Below are positions 33,069 through 41,600 of a DNA stretch of 45,305 nucleotides, piece after piece (position 1 is the stretch's first letter; each line of letters starts with the position of its first letter). The position numbers were made by a program, and so were the translations under genes. Below the pieces are notes generated by a model, which had not been told where the DNA came from, did no database searches, and saw nothing but the letters and a program-made list of their open reading frames with translations. Source of the stretch: Vreelandella rituensis (GTDB lineage: Bacteria; Pseudomonadota; Gammaproteobacteria; Pseudomonadales; Halomonadaceae); contig NZ_QPIJ01000038.1 of the NCBI RefSeq assembly GCF_003336665.1, positions 1-45,305 on the forward strand, given 5' to 3'.

Positions 33069-35607
33069 GCTCTCTACAGCGCCCGGAACCGCGCCGAATT
33101 CTAAGGCGCCCGGAACCGTGCCAGCATCCAACAAAGAAGCCACCGCTGACGTCAGCGCCGACTCGGCGGCTGCCCGTCACGAGCTCGATGGACGCATCAA
33201 GGGCGACGGCCCCCTGGCCCGCGACACCCTTCCTTATACCAACACTCACCCGCATTCCCAGGCCCATGAGAGCGCGGTCAAGCATGTCACCGGGCGGGCG
33301 GCCTACATCGACGATTTGAGCGCCCCCGCCGACTGCCTGCAGGTGGCCTTGGGCCTCTCACCGATTGCCCACGGTCGCCTGACCCGCCTCGACCTGGACA
33401 AGGTCCGCGCCATGCCCGGCGTGGTGGATGTCATTACAGTAAATGATGTGCCCGGTCACACCGATATCGGCCCGGTTTTCCCCGGCGACCCCATCTTCGT
33501 CGAGGATGAGATTAGCTACGTCGGCCAGGTTATCTTCGCCGTAGCGGCCGAGAACCATCGCGCTGCGCGGGAAGCCATCCAGGCGGCAGTCGTGGAGATC
33601 GACGAGCAGCCGGCCTGCCTGGACCCGGTCGTCGCCGCCGAGCGAGAAGAATTCGTGCGCCCCAGCCATGTCCAGCAAAGCGGTGACTGGGAGCAGGCGC
33701 TGAAGGATGCCACCCTGGTCGTAGAAGACGAGCAGTTTGTCGGCGGCCAGGAGCACTTCTACCTGGAAGGCCAGGCCTGCCTGGTGCAGCCCACCGAGGA
33801 CGAGGGCGTGGTGATCTTTACCTCCAACCAGCACCCCAGCGAGACCCAGAAACTGGTGGCTGAAGTACTGGGCATCCCGTTCCACGCCGTGACCGTGGAG
33901 GTGCGCCGCATGGGCGGTGGCTTCGGCGGCAAGGAAACCCAGGCCTCGCCCTGGGCCTGCATCGCCGCGCTGATTGCCCGACGCACCGGCCGCACCACCC
34001 GGGTACGCCTGCCCCGCGCCGACGACATGCGCGCCACCGGCAAGCGCCATCCATTCCATAACCGCTACCGGCTGGGCGTCGACGACCAGGGTGTGATCCT
34101 GGGCGGCGAGATCACCTTGATCGGCGACTGCGGCTATTCGCCGGATCTCTCGGATGCCATCGTCGATCGCGCCATGTTCCACAGCGACAACGCCTATTCC
34201 CTGGGCGATGCCCGCGTGACCGGCCACCGTGCCCGCACCCATACCGCATCCAATACCGCCTTTCGCGGCTTCGGCGGCCCCCAGGGCATGATGGTGATCG
34301 AGGCGGCCATGGACGACATCGCCCGGCGCATCGGCGAGGACCCGCTGACGGTACGCAAGCGCAACTTCTACCGTCCCGACCGCCAGACGACCCATTACGG
34401 CCAGCAGGTCGACCAGATCGCCCTGCTCAAGGAGCTGGTCGACCAGCTCGAGACCAGTAGCGACTACTGGGAACGCCGCCGCGCGGTCACCGAGTTCAAT
34501 GCCGAGAGCCCCATCGTCAAGCGCGGTCTGGCGCTGACGCCGGTGAAGTTCGGTATTTCCTTCACCGCCAAGCATCTCAATCAGGCCGGCGCGCTGCTGC
34601 ACGTCTATACTGACGGCAGCGTGATGATCAACCACGGCGGCACCGAAATGGGCCAGGGCCTGCATACCAAGATCTGCCAGGTGGCCGCCCGTGAGCTGGG
34701 GCTTGATACCGAGGAAGTCCGGATCACCGCCACGCGCACCGACAAGGTGCCCAACACCTCGCCCACCGCCGCCTCCAGCGGCACCGACCTCAACGGCCAG
34801 GCGGCCCGCGATGCCTGCATGAAGCTCAAGCAGCGGCTGTTCGACTTCGCCCATGAGCACCTCTATCCGGATCAGGGGCTTGACCGCGAAGACATACGCC
34901 TGGAAGCCGGACACCTGATTGCCGGCCACGGCGAGGGCGAACGCCGCATTCCCTGGGGCGAGCTGGTCCAGTCCGCCTACCTCAACCGTATCTCGCTCTC
35001 GGAGAAGGGCTTCTACGCCACACCGCTGATCCACTACGATCGCAACGTCGGCCAGGGGCGTCCCTTCTATTACTACGCCTTCGGCGCCGCCGTGGCGGAG
35101 GTCAGCGTGGATACCCTCAGCGGCGAATACCAGGTCGACCGGGTCGATATCCTTCACGACGTGGGCGACTCGCTCAACCCGGCCATCGACATCGGCCAGG
35201 TGGAGGGCGGCTTCATCCAGGGGATGGGCTGGCTGACCAGCGAAGAACTCAAGTGGAACGAGGCCGGACGGCTGATCTCCGACGGCCCGGCCACCTACAA
35301 GATTCCCACCTACGGCGACCTGCCACCGGTTTTCAACGTCAAGCTGCTGGAGGGACATCCCAACTCCATGGCCAGCATCTATCGTTCCAAGGCGGTGGGG
35401 GAGCCGCCCTTCATGCTCGGCATGGCGGTGTGGTCGGCCTTGCGTGACGCCCTGGCGAGCCTTGCCGACTACGCCGAGGCACCGCGACTCGACACGCCGG
35501 CCACCCCGGAACGCGTGCTGATGGCGGCTGAGGCCCTGCGCGCCCAATACGGTTCCCAGCACGATGCCCCGCACAATACGCGGCCGCTGGAAAAAGGTGG
35601 CGAGTGA
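33052..35607 (+). CDS. xdhB: Xanthine dehydrogenase molybdopterin-binding subunit
   Basis: The catalytic molybdenum subunit, 851 residues, oxidising hypoxanthine to xanthine and xanthine to urate. The ATG at 33052 has a near-perfect GGGAGGTGA ribosome site inside xdhA. Motifs: GGGFGGKETQ (F291-K294), FRGFGGPQG, GGTEMGQGLHTK, and the catalytic glutamate E784 in VGEPPFMLG. The conserved fold begins only near residue 75 (SAVKHVTGRAAYIDDL). The first 70 residues are an Ala/Pro/Ser-rich extension containing a 13-bp direct repeat (33079-33091 and 33106-33118), not usual for XdhB. It lies between xdhA and xdhC. Confidence 0.95.
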   Translation: MRTLTKLSTAPGTAPNSKAPGTVPASNKEATADVSADSAAARHELDGRIKGDGPLARDTLPYTNTHPHSQAHESAVKHVTGRAAYIDDLSAPADCLQVALGLSPIAHGRLTRLDLDKVRAMPGVVDVITVNDVPGHTDIGPVFPGDPIFVEDEISYVGQVIFAVAAENHRAAREAIQAAVVEIDEQPACLDPVVAAEREEFVRPSHVQQSGDWEQALKDATLVVEDEQFVGGQEHFYLEGQACLVQPTEDEGVVIFTSNQHPSETQKLVAEVLGIPFHAVTVEVRRMGGGFGGKETQASPWACIAALIARRTGRTTRVRLPRADDMRATGKRHPFHNRYRLGVDDQGVILGGEITLIGDCGYSPDLSDAIVDRAMFHSDNAYSLGDARVTGHRARTHTASNTAFRGFGGPQGMMVIEAAMDDIARRIGEDPLTVRKRNFYRPDRQTTHYGQQVDQIALLKELVDQLETSSDYWERRRAVTEFNAESPIVKRGLALTPVKFGISFTAKHLNQAGALLHVYTDGSVMINHGGTEMGQGLHTKICQVAARELGLDTEEVRITATRTDKVPNTSPTAASSGTDLNGQAARDACMKLKQRLFDFAHEHLYPDQGLDREDIRLEAGHLIAGHGEGERRIPWGELVQSAYLNRISLSEKGFYATPLIHYDRNVGQGRPFYYYAFGAAVAEVSVDTLSGEYQVDRVDILHDVGDSLNPAIDIGQVEGGFIQGMGWLTSEELKWNEAGRLISDGPATYKIPTYGDLPPVFNVKLLEGHPNSMASIYRSKAVGEPPFMLGMAVWSALRDALASLADYAEAPRLDTPATPERVLMAAEALRAQYGSQHDAPHNTRPLEKGGE

Positions 35608-36470
35608 TGAACGCCCAGCGCCCCGAAAGCTGGCATGAGGCCCTGCACCGCCTGCAGCGGGACGGCCTGCCCCATGCGCTGGCCACGGTGGTGACCAGCG
35701 CCGGCTCCACGCCCCGGGAGCCCGGCGCTCGCATGGTGATCACGGCGGACGCCGTCCACGACACCCTGGGCGGCGGCACCTTCGAATTCCAGGTGATCGA
35801 CACGGCCCGCGAACGGCTGGGGTCAGGAGCGCTCGGCATGAGCCTCGAGGCATTCGCCCTGGGCGGGCGCAGCGGGCAATGCTGCGGTGGCTTCGTCAAC
35901 GTGCTGCTGGACATCTTCCCCGGCAGTGCGGCGACCCTGGCCGTCTTCGGCGCCGGCCATGTCGGTAGCGAACTGGTCCGCCTGGCCGCCCCGCTGCCTT
36001 GGCAGGTGCTGTGGTATGACAGCCGCGACGGCGTCTTCCCCGACTGGGCCGAGGCGCAGCCGCGTTTGATCTGTCGCCACGCGGCCGACCCGCAGGCCGC
36101 TGTGGCCGCCTTGCCTGTGAACAGCCACGCGCTGGTGTTGACCCACGATCACGCCGAGGATCGCGAACTCGTGGATGCCCTGCTGCGCCGTAACGACATG
36201 GCGTCGATCGGCCTGATCGGATCACATAGCAAATGGGCCAGCTTTCGCTCGCGGCTCACCGATGCCGGCCATGACGAAGCGGCACTCGCCAGGGTGCGCT
36301 GCCCCATCGGCATGGCAAGTGGTGGCACAGGCGGCGACAAGACGCCCTATGCCATTGCGCTGGCCGCCCTGGCCGAGCTGCTGCCGTTAGTGGGCTATGC
36401 CGAACGCCCCGACCAGCGCGGCCTCGAACCTGCCCAACTGCGAGCCCTGTTTGACGAACCTTCAGCGTAG
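35607..36470 (+). CDS. xdhC: Xanthine dehydrogenase accessory protein XdhC
   Basis: A 287-residue cytoplasmic chaperone that binds molybdenum cofactor and supplies its sulfurated form to XdhB. The ATG at 35607 overlaps the xdhB stop as TGATG. The N-terminal XdhC/CoxI domain (TVVTSAGSTPREPGARMVI, GGGTFEFQVI, and CCGGFVNVLLD) is followed by a Rossmann-like C-terminal domain (AVFGAGHVGSELVRLAA, then IGLIGSHSKWASFRSRL and CPIGMASGG). It is the last gene of the tight xdhABC block; 165 bp of structured spacer follow before guaD. Confidence 0.95.
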   Translation: MNAQRPESWHEALHRLQRDGLPHALATVVTSAGSTPREPGARMVITADAVHDTLGGGTFEFQVIDTARERLGSGALGMSLEAFALGGRSGQCCGGFVNVLLDIFPGSAATLAVFGAGHVGSELVRLAAPLPWQVLWYDSRDGVFPDWAEAQPRLICRHAADPQAAVAALPVNSHALVLTHDHAEDRELVDALLRRNDMASIGLIGSHSKWASFRSRLTDAGHDEAALARVRCPIGMASGGTGGDKTPYAIALAALAELLPLVGYAERPDQRGLEPAQLRALFDEPSA

Positions 36471-36495
36471 ACAAGCCAAGCGCATGCATTGAGGA

Positions 36496-36591
36496 GCGCT
36501 GGGGGCAGGCCGAAGAGGAGGTCATTCTTCAGGGATGAAGAATGTAGCGTCCAAGGAAGGATTCACAGCGCCTCCTCGAAGGCCTGCCGCC
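36496..36591 (+). ncRNA. Candidate structured RNA leader between xdhC and guaD
   Basis: Three nested pairings are visible in one 96-base stretch. Outer stem P1: GGCAGGCC (36504-36511) with GGCCTGCC (36581-36588), a symmetric GAA/GAA internal loop, then GAGGAGG (36515-36521) with CCTCCTC (36571-36577). Inner P2: CATTCTTCA (36523-36531) and TGAAGAATG (36536-36544) with loop GGGA. In addition GCGCTG (36496-36501), outside P1, can pair with CAGCGC (36566-36571), inside P1, as a pseudoknot or alternative fold. The spacer has no recognisable protein homology and precedes guaD, so a purine-responsive leader is possible. I do not recognise a known riboswitch class. Confidence 0.45.
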
Positions 36592-36635
36592 GGAACAGCT
36601 CCGACAACTGCCAGAACAGAAGAGTCCCTGACATC

Positions 36636-37952
36636 ATGACGACCAACAACTCGCGCCTGATACGCGCCGAACTGCTGAGCTTCGATGCCGACCCCGGCGA
36701 GGACGACACCCCCGCCGAGGGCAGCGTTCGCCATATTGAAGACGGTGCCCTGTGGATCGAGGATGACCGCATCCGCGCCATCGATGACTATGCGCGACTC
36801 GAACCGGACCTGCCCCCGGGCATCGAGGTGATCGACCACCGTGGCAAGCTGCTGATGCCCGGCTTCATCGACAGCCACGTGCATTACGTCCAGCTCGAGA
36901 TCATGGCCTCCTACGGGCGCCAGCTGCTCGATTGGCTCAACGACTATACCTTTCCCGAAGAGTGTCGTTTCGCCCAGTACGATCATGCCCTGGCACTCTC
37001 TGATGTTTTTCTCGATGAAATGCTGCGGGTCGGCACCACCACCGCCCAGGTGTTCTGCTCCAGCCACCCCGATTCCGTGGATGCCTTCTTCACTGCCAGC
37101 CGCAAGCGCGACCTGCGCATGCTGGCCGGCAAGGTACACATGAATCGTCACGCCCCGGAAGCGCTCTGCGACGATACCCAGGGCGGCATTCGCGACGCCG
37201 AGCGGCTGATCAGCGACTGGCACGGCAAGGCGCGACTTGGCTATAGCCTGACGCCACGTTTTGCCCCCACCTCGACCCGTGAACAGCTCGACGCGACGGG
37301 TGGGCTGTTGCGCAACGACCCCAGCCTGTGGCTGCAGACCCACCTGTCCGAAAACACCGGGGAGCTGGACTGGGTTGCCAAGCTGTTTCCGGAGAGCCGC
37401 GACTACCTAGAAGTCTACGAGCAGTCCGGGCTAGTGGGGCCACGCAGCACCTTCGCCCACGGCATCCATCTCGACCAGGAGATGCGCCGTCGGCTGGCGG
37501 ATCGTGGCGCCAACCTGGCCTTCTGCCCCAGTTCCAACCTGTTCCTCGGCAGCGGCCTATTCGACCGCCACGCCGCACGCGACGCCGGACTCAACGTGAC
37601 CTATGCCAGCGACGTCGGTGGCGGTACCGACCTTTCCGGACTCGCGACCCTCAAGGCCGCCTACCAGGTCGGGCAATTGCGTGGTCAGCCCCTGACGGCC
37701 TGGCAAGGGCTGTACGGCCTGACACTGGGCAATGCGCGTGCCTTGTCGCTGGATAGCGAGATTGGCCGTCTGGCACCCGGAATGGAGGCCGACTTCGTGG
37801 TGCTCGACCTCGATGCCACACCGCTTCTGTCAAGGCGTCATGCGCGCTGTCGCACCCTTGGCGAGCGTCTGTTTGCGCTGATGATGCTGGGCGATGACCG
37901 CAGCGTACTGGAAACCTGGGCGGGCGGGCGGCGTCAACACGCCCGGGACTGA
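36636..37952 (+). CDS. guaD: Guanine deaminase
   Basis: A cytoplasmic zinc amidohydrolase converting guanine to xanthine and ammonia; 438 residues. I start at ATG 36636 (MTTNNSRL...), because the 49 codons of open frame before it read as Arg/Ser-rich sequence unlike any GuaD and coincide with a structured spacer. Motifs: PGFIDSHVHYVQ (H81, H83), GRQLLDWLNDYTFPEE, THLSENTGELDWV, FAHGIHLD and SDVGGGTDLS. The ribosome site is weak. Its product, xanthine, is the substrate of XdhAB encoded just upstream. Confidence 0.93.
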   Translation: MTTNNSRLIRAELLSFDADPGEDDTPAEGSVRHIEDGALWIEDDRIRAIDDYARLEPDLPPGIEVIDHRGKLLMPGFIDSHVHYVQLEIMASYGRQLLDWLNDYTFPEECRFAQYDHALALSDVFLDEMLRVGTTTAQVFCSSHPDSVDAFFTASRKRDLRMLAGKVHMNRHAPEALCDDTQGGIRDAERLISDWHGKARLGYSLTPRFAPTSTREQLDATGGLLRNDPSLWLQTHLSENTGELDWVAKLFPESRDYLEVYEQSGLVGPRSTFAHGIHLDQEMRRRLADRGANLAFCPSSNLFLGSGLFDRHAARDAGLNVTYASDVGGGTDLSGLATLKAAYQVGQLRGQPLTAWQGLYGLTLGNARALSLDSEIGRLAPGMEADFVVLDLDATPLLSRRHARCRTLGERLFALMMLGDDRSVLETWAGGRRQHARD

Positions 37953-38005
37953 CTGCCTGGGTCTCATCTCTTATCTTCTCAGCTATTCGCTGTCGTCTAC
38001 GACAA

Positions 38006-38078
38006 TGGTCACAGCCACCTGTCCAAGCGGTCAAATGTTGTTTAGTCTGTCTCCACCCTTTGCTGACCACTTGGTCAG
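38006..38078. promoter_or_regulatory. RutR-like operator region upstream of the purine permease
   Basis: TGACCACTTGGTCA at 38064-38077 is identical to the site upstream of xdhA, 67 bp before the permease ATG. A degenerate version (TGTCCA, three bases off-centre, GGTCA; 38020-38033) and a lone half-site TGGTCA (38006-38011) lie further upstream, suggesting more than one dimer site. Confidence 0.65.
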
Positions 38079-38144
38079 CATGGCAAATACCCTTGGCTCG
38101 ATACCCAATTTTCAACTCATTCCAACAACAATGGGATCACCGAT

Positions 38145-39524
38145 ATGGAACCGAACTCTTCCTCCCTTGCCGACAAGAGCACCGCACGGTCCGATGGGCA
38201 GGCCACCCGGCCTGCCAACTGGCTGGACCACTATTTCGGCGTGACGCGTCGCGGCTCGTCACTGCGCACCGAAATCCTCGCCGGGATCGCCACCTTTTTA
38301 GCCTCCATGTACATCATCGTGGTCAACCCGGCGATTCTCAGCGATGCCGGCATCCCCTTCTCCGCCGCCCTCTCGGCCACGGTGCTGATCAGCTTCATGA
38401 GCAGCCTGGCCATGGGGCTCTATGCCCGTAACCCGATCCTGGTCGCGCCGGGCATGGGCATGAACGCCCTGTTCACCTATACCCTGGTACAGGGCGCAGG
38501 GCTCTCCTGGGAAGTGGCACTGGGCTGCGTGTTCTGGTCCGGGGTGCTGTTCGCCATCCTGGCCATGTTCAACGTCCGCAAGGCAATCATCGAGGCCATT
38601 CCCCCCTCGCTGCGCTATGCGATCACTTGCGGCATCGGCCTGTTCATCACCTTCATCGGTTTCAAGAATGCGGGCTTCATCGTCGGCAGCGACGCCACCC
38701 TGGTGACGCTGGGCAATATGGATGCCAGCATGGTCACCTTCTTCATCGGCATGATGGCGACGGCGATCCTGGTCATCCTGCGTTTCAACGGTGCGCTGAT
38801 CCTGGGTATCGCCCTGACCACCCTGCTGGCATCGCCCATGGGCCGGCTGTGGGGCGGTGACGTGGTGGTGGAATGGAGCGGCCTGGCTGCCTGGCCCGAC
38901 TTCAGCGCGGTGATGCAGGTGGATATCTGGGGAGCGCTGAAGGTTGCCTATTTGCCGTTCATCTTCGTGATGCTATTCACCAACTTCTTCGATGCCTTGT
39001 CGTGCTTCATGGCCCTCTCCGAGTCGGCCGACCTCAAGGACAAGGATGGCAACCCGCGCAACCTGAAGCGCTCCATGACCGTCGATGCCTTCGCCTCGAT
39101 GATTGCCGCTCCCTTGGGTACCAGCGCGGCCCAGACCTTCATCGAATCCGGCGCCGGCGTCGCCCAGGGCGGCCGGACCGGCCTGGTGGCGGTGACCATC
39201 GCCCTGCTGTTTCTACCCTTCCTGTTCCTGTCACCGCTGCTTTCGCTGGTACCGAGTATCGCCACCGCGCCGGCGCTGGTGCTGGTGGGACTGTTCATGC
39301 TGGCGCCGATCAGCAAGATCGAGTGGACAAAGTTCGACCAGGCCTTCCCGGCGTTCCTGGCCATCATCCTGATGCCGCTGACCTACTCGATCACCCTGGG
39401 GATCGCCTTCGGCTTTCTCAGCTTCGTGCTGATCAAACTTTTCACCGGGCGCATCGAGGAGATCAAGCCGGCCATGTGGGTCTCGGCTGCTCTCAGCGTA
39501 GTCATGCTGGTGACCACGCACTAG
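38145..39524 (+). CDS. AzgA-type (NCS2) purine permease, guanine/hypoxanthine
   Basis: A 459-residue proton-coupled importer in the inner membrane with about twelve hydrophobic segments. Family signatures: WLDHYFGVTRRGSSLRTEILAGIATFLASMY at the start (residues 26-56), NPILVAPGMGMNALFTY near residue 100, and TNFFDALSCFMALSE with ESADLKDKDGN in the middle. It matches the GhxP/PbuG/AzgA group for hypoxanthine, guanine or adenine rather than the xanthine/uracil group. Its neighbours guaD and xdhABC fit import of purines for degradation. The RutR-like site lies in its 192-bp upstream gap, and a hairpin follows the gene. Confidence 0.9.
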   Translation: MEPNSSSLADKSTARSDGQATRPANWLDHYFGVTRRGSSLRTEILAGIATFLASMYIIVVNPAILSDAGIPFSAALSATVLISFMSSLAMGLYARNPILVAPGMGMNALFTYTLVQGAGLSWEVALGCVFWSGVLFAILAMFNVRKAIIEAIPPSLRYAITCGIGLFITFIGFKNAGFIVGSDATLVTLGNMDASMVTFFIGMMATAILVILRFNGALILGIALTTLLASPMGRLWGGDVVVEWSGLAAWPDFSAVMQVDIWGALKVAYLPFIFVMLFTNFFDALSCFMALSESADLKDKDGNPRNLKRSMTVDAFASMIAAPLGTSAAQTFIESGAGVAQGGRTGLVAVTIALLFLPFLFLSPLLSLVPSIATAPALVLVGLFMLAPISKIEWTKFDQAFPAFLAIILMPLTYSITLGIAFGFLSFVLIKLFTGRIEEIKPAMWVSAALSVVMLVTTH

Positions 39525-39540
39525 GGAAGACTGAAGATGA

Positions 39541-39577
39541 GATCTTCCCGTGTCGAATTCACTGACACGGGAAGATC
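39541..39577 (+). terminator. Hairpin after the purine permease
   Basis: Perfect 14-base arms (GATCTTCCCGTGTC at 39541-39554 and its complement at 39564-39577) with a nine-base loop lie 16 bases past the stop. No T-tract follows, so it may be factor-assisted or a 3' stabiliser. Confidence 0.65.
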
Positions 39578-39711
39578 CAGGCGTCTTGCTACAACCTGAT
39601 CCGTTGCCGGATGGCGTGCATCCCAACCAGCTCAGTTTTCGTCAGCCGATGCGGATCGACAGTGCCAATATCAAGTGACCTTAATCTCGTAAACTAACTT
39701 AGTCTCGTAAC

Positions 39712-40272
39712 CTACCGCACACCCCTCCAGTCCTCACGCTCAAGCTCAGGTTTTTCATCGCGGAAGCGCGCGTAGAGTTCAATGCCTTGGGCATCTTCCA
39801 GAATATCGACCTGAACGCCCTTCTCGCTCAGCAGCGCTTCCGTGCCCGAGGCATTGGTGACATCGCCCACCACCACGCGTGAAACGCCGCGCATATGCAG
39901 CAGCGTGGCGCAGATCTCGCAGGGGCTCAAGGAAGTGAACAGCGTCGTCTGGCTGAAGTCGAGACGACCCGCATCGCGCATGGCAGCGGTCTCTCCATGA
40001 TTATAGGGATGGCTCTCCTGCACCAGGGTGTTATGTCCCTTGCCGACAATCCGCCGCGTCGCGTTGTCGATAATCACCGCCCCGATGGGGCAGCCGCCCT
40101 CGTCATAACTTTTATGTGCCAGCAGCACCGCGACACGCATGAAATTGGCATCGCTCAGGCGACGAATGAAGGCCTCATTCATCAACACCGACAGGCTGGT
40201 GGTGGGCATATGGGCAATGGCGCTCAATGCCGATTCCGTCACTTGCGTGTTTTCATTTAACAGTGGTTGCAT
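39712..40272 (-). CDS. Cytidine/deoxycytidylate deaminase-fold protein, cytosine deaminase-like (FCY1 type)
   Basis: A 186-residue zinc deaminase. I start at ATG 40272 (MQPLLNEN...) where GGGAG lies seven bases upstream; the longer open frame reaching 40713 would run over the opposing gene. Zinc and catalytic residues are H92 and E94 (NHGETAAM) and C118, C121 (SPCEIC). The context GGCPIGAVIID, GKGHN, AGRLDF, TTLFTSLSPCEIC and RVVVGD resembles yeast cytosine deaminase Fcy1 rather than the bacterial CodA amidohydrolase. The first 45 residues are an extra helical region. Placed beside purine genes, it could act on cytosine or another aminopurine-like base; the substrate is unproven. Confidence 0.8.
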   Translation of the reverse strand: MQPLLNENTQVTESALSAIAHMPTTSLSVLMNEAFIRRLSDANFMRVAVLLAHKSYDEGGCPIGAVIIDNATRRIVGKGHNTLVQESHPYNHGETAAMRDAGRLDFSQTTLFTSLSPCEICATLLHMRGVSRVVVGDVTNASGTEALLSEKGVQVDILEDAQGIELYARFRDEKPELEREDWRGVR

Positions 40273-40392
40273 GCTCGCTCCCTTCGATTTGCCGAGGTCG
40301 ATAATGGTGGCTAGGCTGATTCTAGTCATGTTCGATGCATTGGCACCGTCATTTTCCATCCGCCATCCCCTATTCAACAGGAGAGAGAAGCT

Positions 40393-40881
40393 ATGTCCAG
40401 CCCTGAGCACAAGCAGAAGATCTGGAAAATGATCAAGGACATCAAAGTCGGCATGCTGGTTACGCTGGACAACGGTGTGCCGCGTGCCCGGCCGATGCAC
40501 TTGGTTCAAGATGAGTACGACGGCACCCTGTGGTTCTTCACCCGCCGCAGTGCCGAGAAGGTCTTTGAAACCGCTGGCGATCAGGACGTCTGTCTCAGCT
40601 TCTCCGACCAGGAAGAAGGCGTGTACGTGTCGCTCTCGGGCAAGGCCGACCTGACCGATGACCGCGAACTGATCGAGAAATACTGGAATCCCTTCATCGC
40701 GGCCTGGTTTCACGACGGCAAGGACGACCCAGACGTGGCGTTACTGGAAATCAAGGTACAGATGGGTGAGCACTGGAAGGCCAAGGAGAGCAAGACGTTC
40801 CAGCTTTATGAGATCGCCAAGGCCAACGTCAAGAAAGACGCCACCCCGAACCTAGGCGAAAATGAAAAGTTCGGTGGCTGA
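40393..40881 (+). CDS. Pyridoxamine-phosphate-oxidase-fold general stress protein
   Basis: A 162-residue protein of the split-barrel flavin-binding family, similar to general stress protein 26 / YdaG. The pattern KMIKDIKVGMLVTLDNGVPRARPM is followed by GTLWFFTRRSAEKVFE and VYVSLSGKADLTDDRELIEKYW. Such proteins bind FMN or FAD and are often stress induced; the enzymatic reaction is not known. GGAGAGAGAAGCT precedes the ATG. Its 3' end overlaps the next gene by 20 bp, implying co-expression. Confidence 0.87.
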   Translation: MSSPEHKQKIWKMIKDIKVGMLVTLDNGVPRARPMHLVQDEYDGTLWFFTRRSAEKVFETAGDQDVCLSFSDQEEGVYVSLSGKADLTDDRELIEKYWNPFIAAWFHDGKDDPDVALLEIKVQMGEHWKAKESKTFQLYEIAKANVKKDATPNLGENEKFGG

Positions 40882-41428
40882 CTTCATTCTGAGACGTCCC
40901 ACTGTCTGGGCACTGGTTGGCCTGTTGATGCTCATGGCTCCAAGTGGGTCATGGGCCACTGAGGAGGTACCGAGGGGTGACTCCACCAACCAAAACGACT
41001 GCGAACTGACCGAGCGCAAGCGCAAGATGCTGTCGCTGATTAACGAGGCGCGCAGTCAGGCCCGCCAATGCGGCGACCAACGTTATACGGCGACGCAAGC
41101 GCTGACGTGGAACTGTACGCTCGAAGCGGCTGCCGAGGCGCACTCCAAGGACATGGCCGAGAACGATTATTTCAGTCATACCGGTTCGGATGGGGTGGGG
41201 ATCCAACAGCGAGTCAGCAATAGAGGCTATGTGTGGCGAACGGTGGGCGAGAATATTGCTGCTGGGCAGATGTCGATCGAAGCGGTGGTCGATGGCTGGC
41301 TGGAGAGCCCGGGGCACTGCAGTAATATCATGAATGACACCTTCACCGAGATGGGTATGGCCAAGGCCGACGATCCGGACTCTGTGTACTCCTCCTACTG
41401 GACCCAGGTACTGGCCCGGCCACGCTAG
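40862..41428 (+). CDS. Exported CAP-domain (SCP/PR-1-like) protein
   Basis: A 188-residue protein with a signal peptide (residues 1-32, hydrophobic core WALVGLLMLMAP, cleavage near SWA-T). The mature part is one CAP domain: LTWNCTLEAAAEAHSKDMAENDYFSH (about 80-105), GENIAAGQMSIEAVVDGWLESPGHCSNIMN, and SSYWTQVLAR at the end. Four cysteines suggest disulfides in the periplasm. Bacterial CAP proteins have no single known function. It overlaps the preceding flavin-type gene. Confidence 0.88.
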   Translation: MKSSVADFILRRPTVWALVGLLMLMAPSGSWATEEVPRGDSTNQNDCELTERKRKMLSLINEARSQARQCGDQRYTATQALTWNCTLEAAAEAHSKDMAENDYFSHTGSDGVGIQQRVSNRGYVWRTVGENIAAGQMSIEAVVDGWLESPGHCSNIMNDTFTEMGMAKADDPDSVYSSYWTQVLARPR

Positions 41429-41600
41429 GCTACCCGAGGCGTTGCCCTGTGAGAGTGATCCCCAGGCGATGGCATAACAGCAACTAAATACCAATGTTTC
41501 ATGCCTACCATGGCCCCGGTGCCAACTCAGTGCTATAGGTGAAATGTCTTTATCTGCGGCTGATCCGGCCGCCTGTTTGCACGATCAGAGGAGAGCACTT

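Noticed and set aside
33358..35574. A 738-codon open frame on the minus strand opposite xdhB
   Set aside because: It is a codon-composition shadow of the highly GC-rich xdhB gene: no ribosome site, no recognisable motifs, rich in Gly/His/Val/Ala as expected for antisense of a biased codon set.
36496..36591. A simple transcription terminator after xdhC
   Set aside because: No T-tract follows the outer stem on the plus strand, and the nested and crossing pairings exceed a plain terminator.
36489..36635. In-frame N-terminal extension of GuaD by 49 codons
   Set aside because: Arg/Ser-rich sequence unlike guanine deaminases, coinciding with strong inverted repeats; ATG 36636 gives a normal-length enzyme.
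40273..40713. Upstream extension of the cytosine deaminase-like gene
   Set aside because: It would run through the opposing stress-protein gene, and a good ribosome site lies before ATG 40272.
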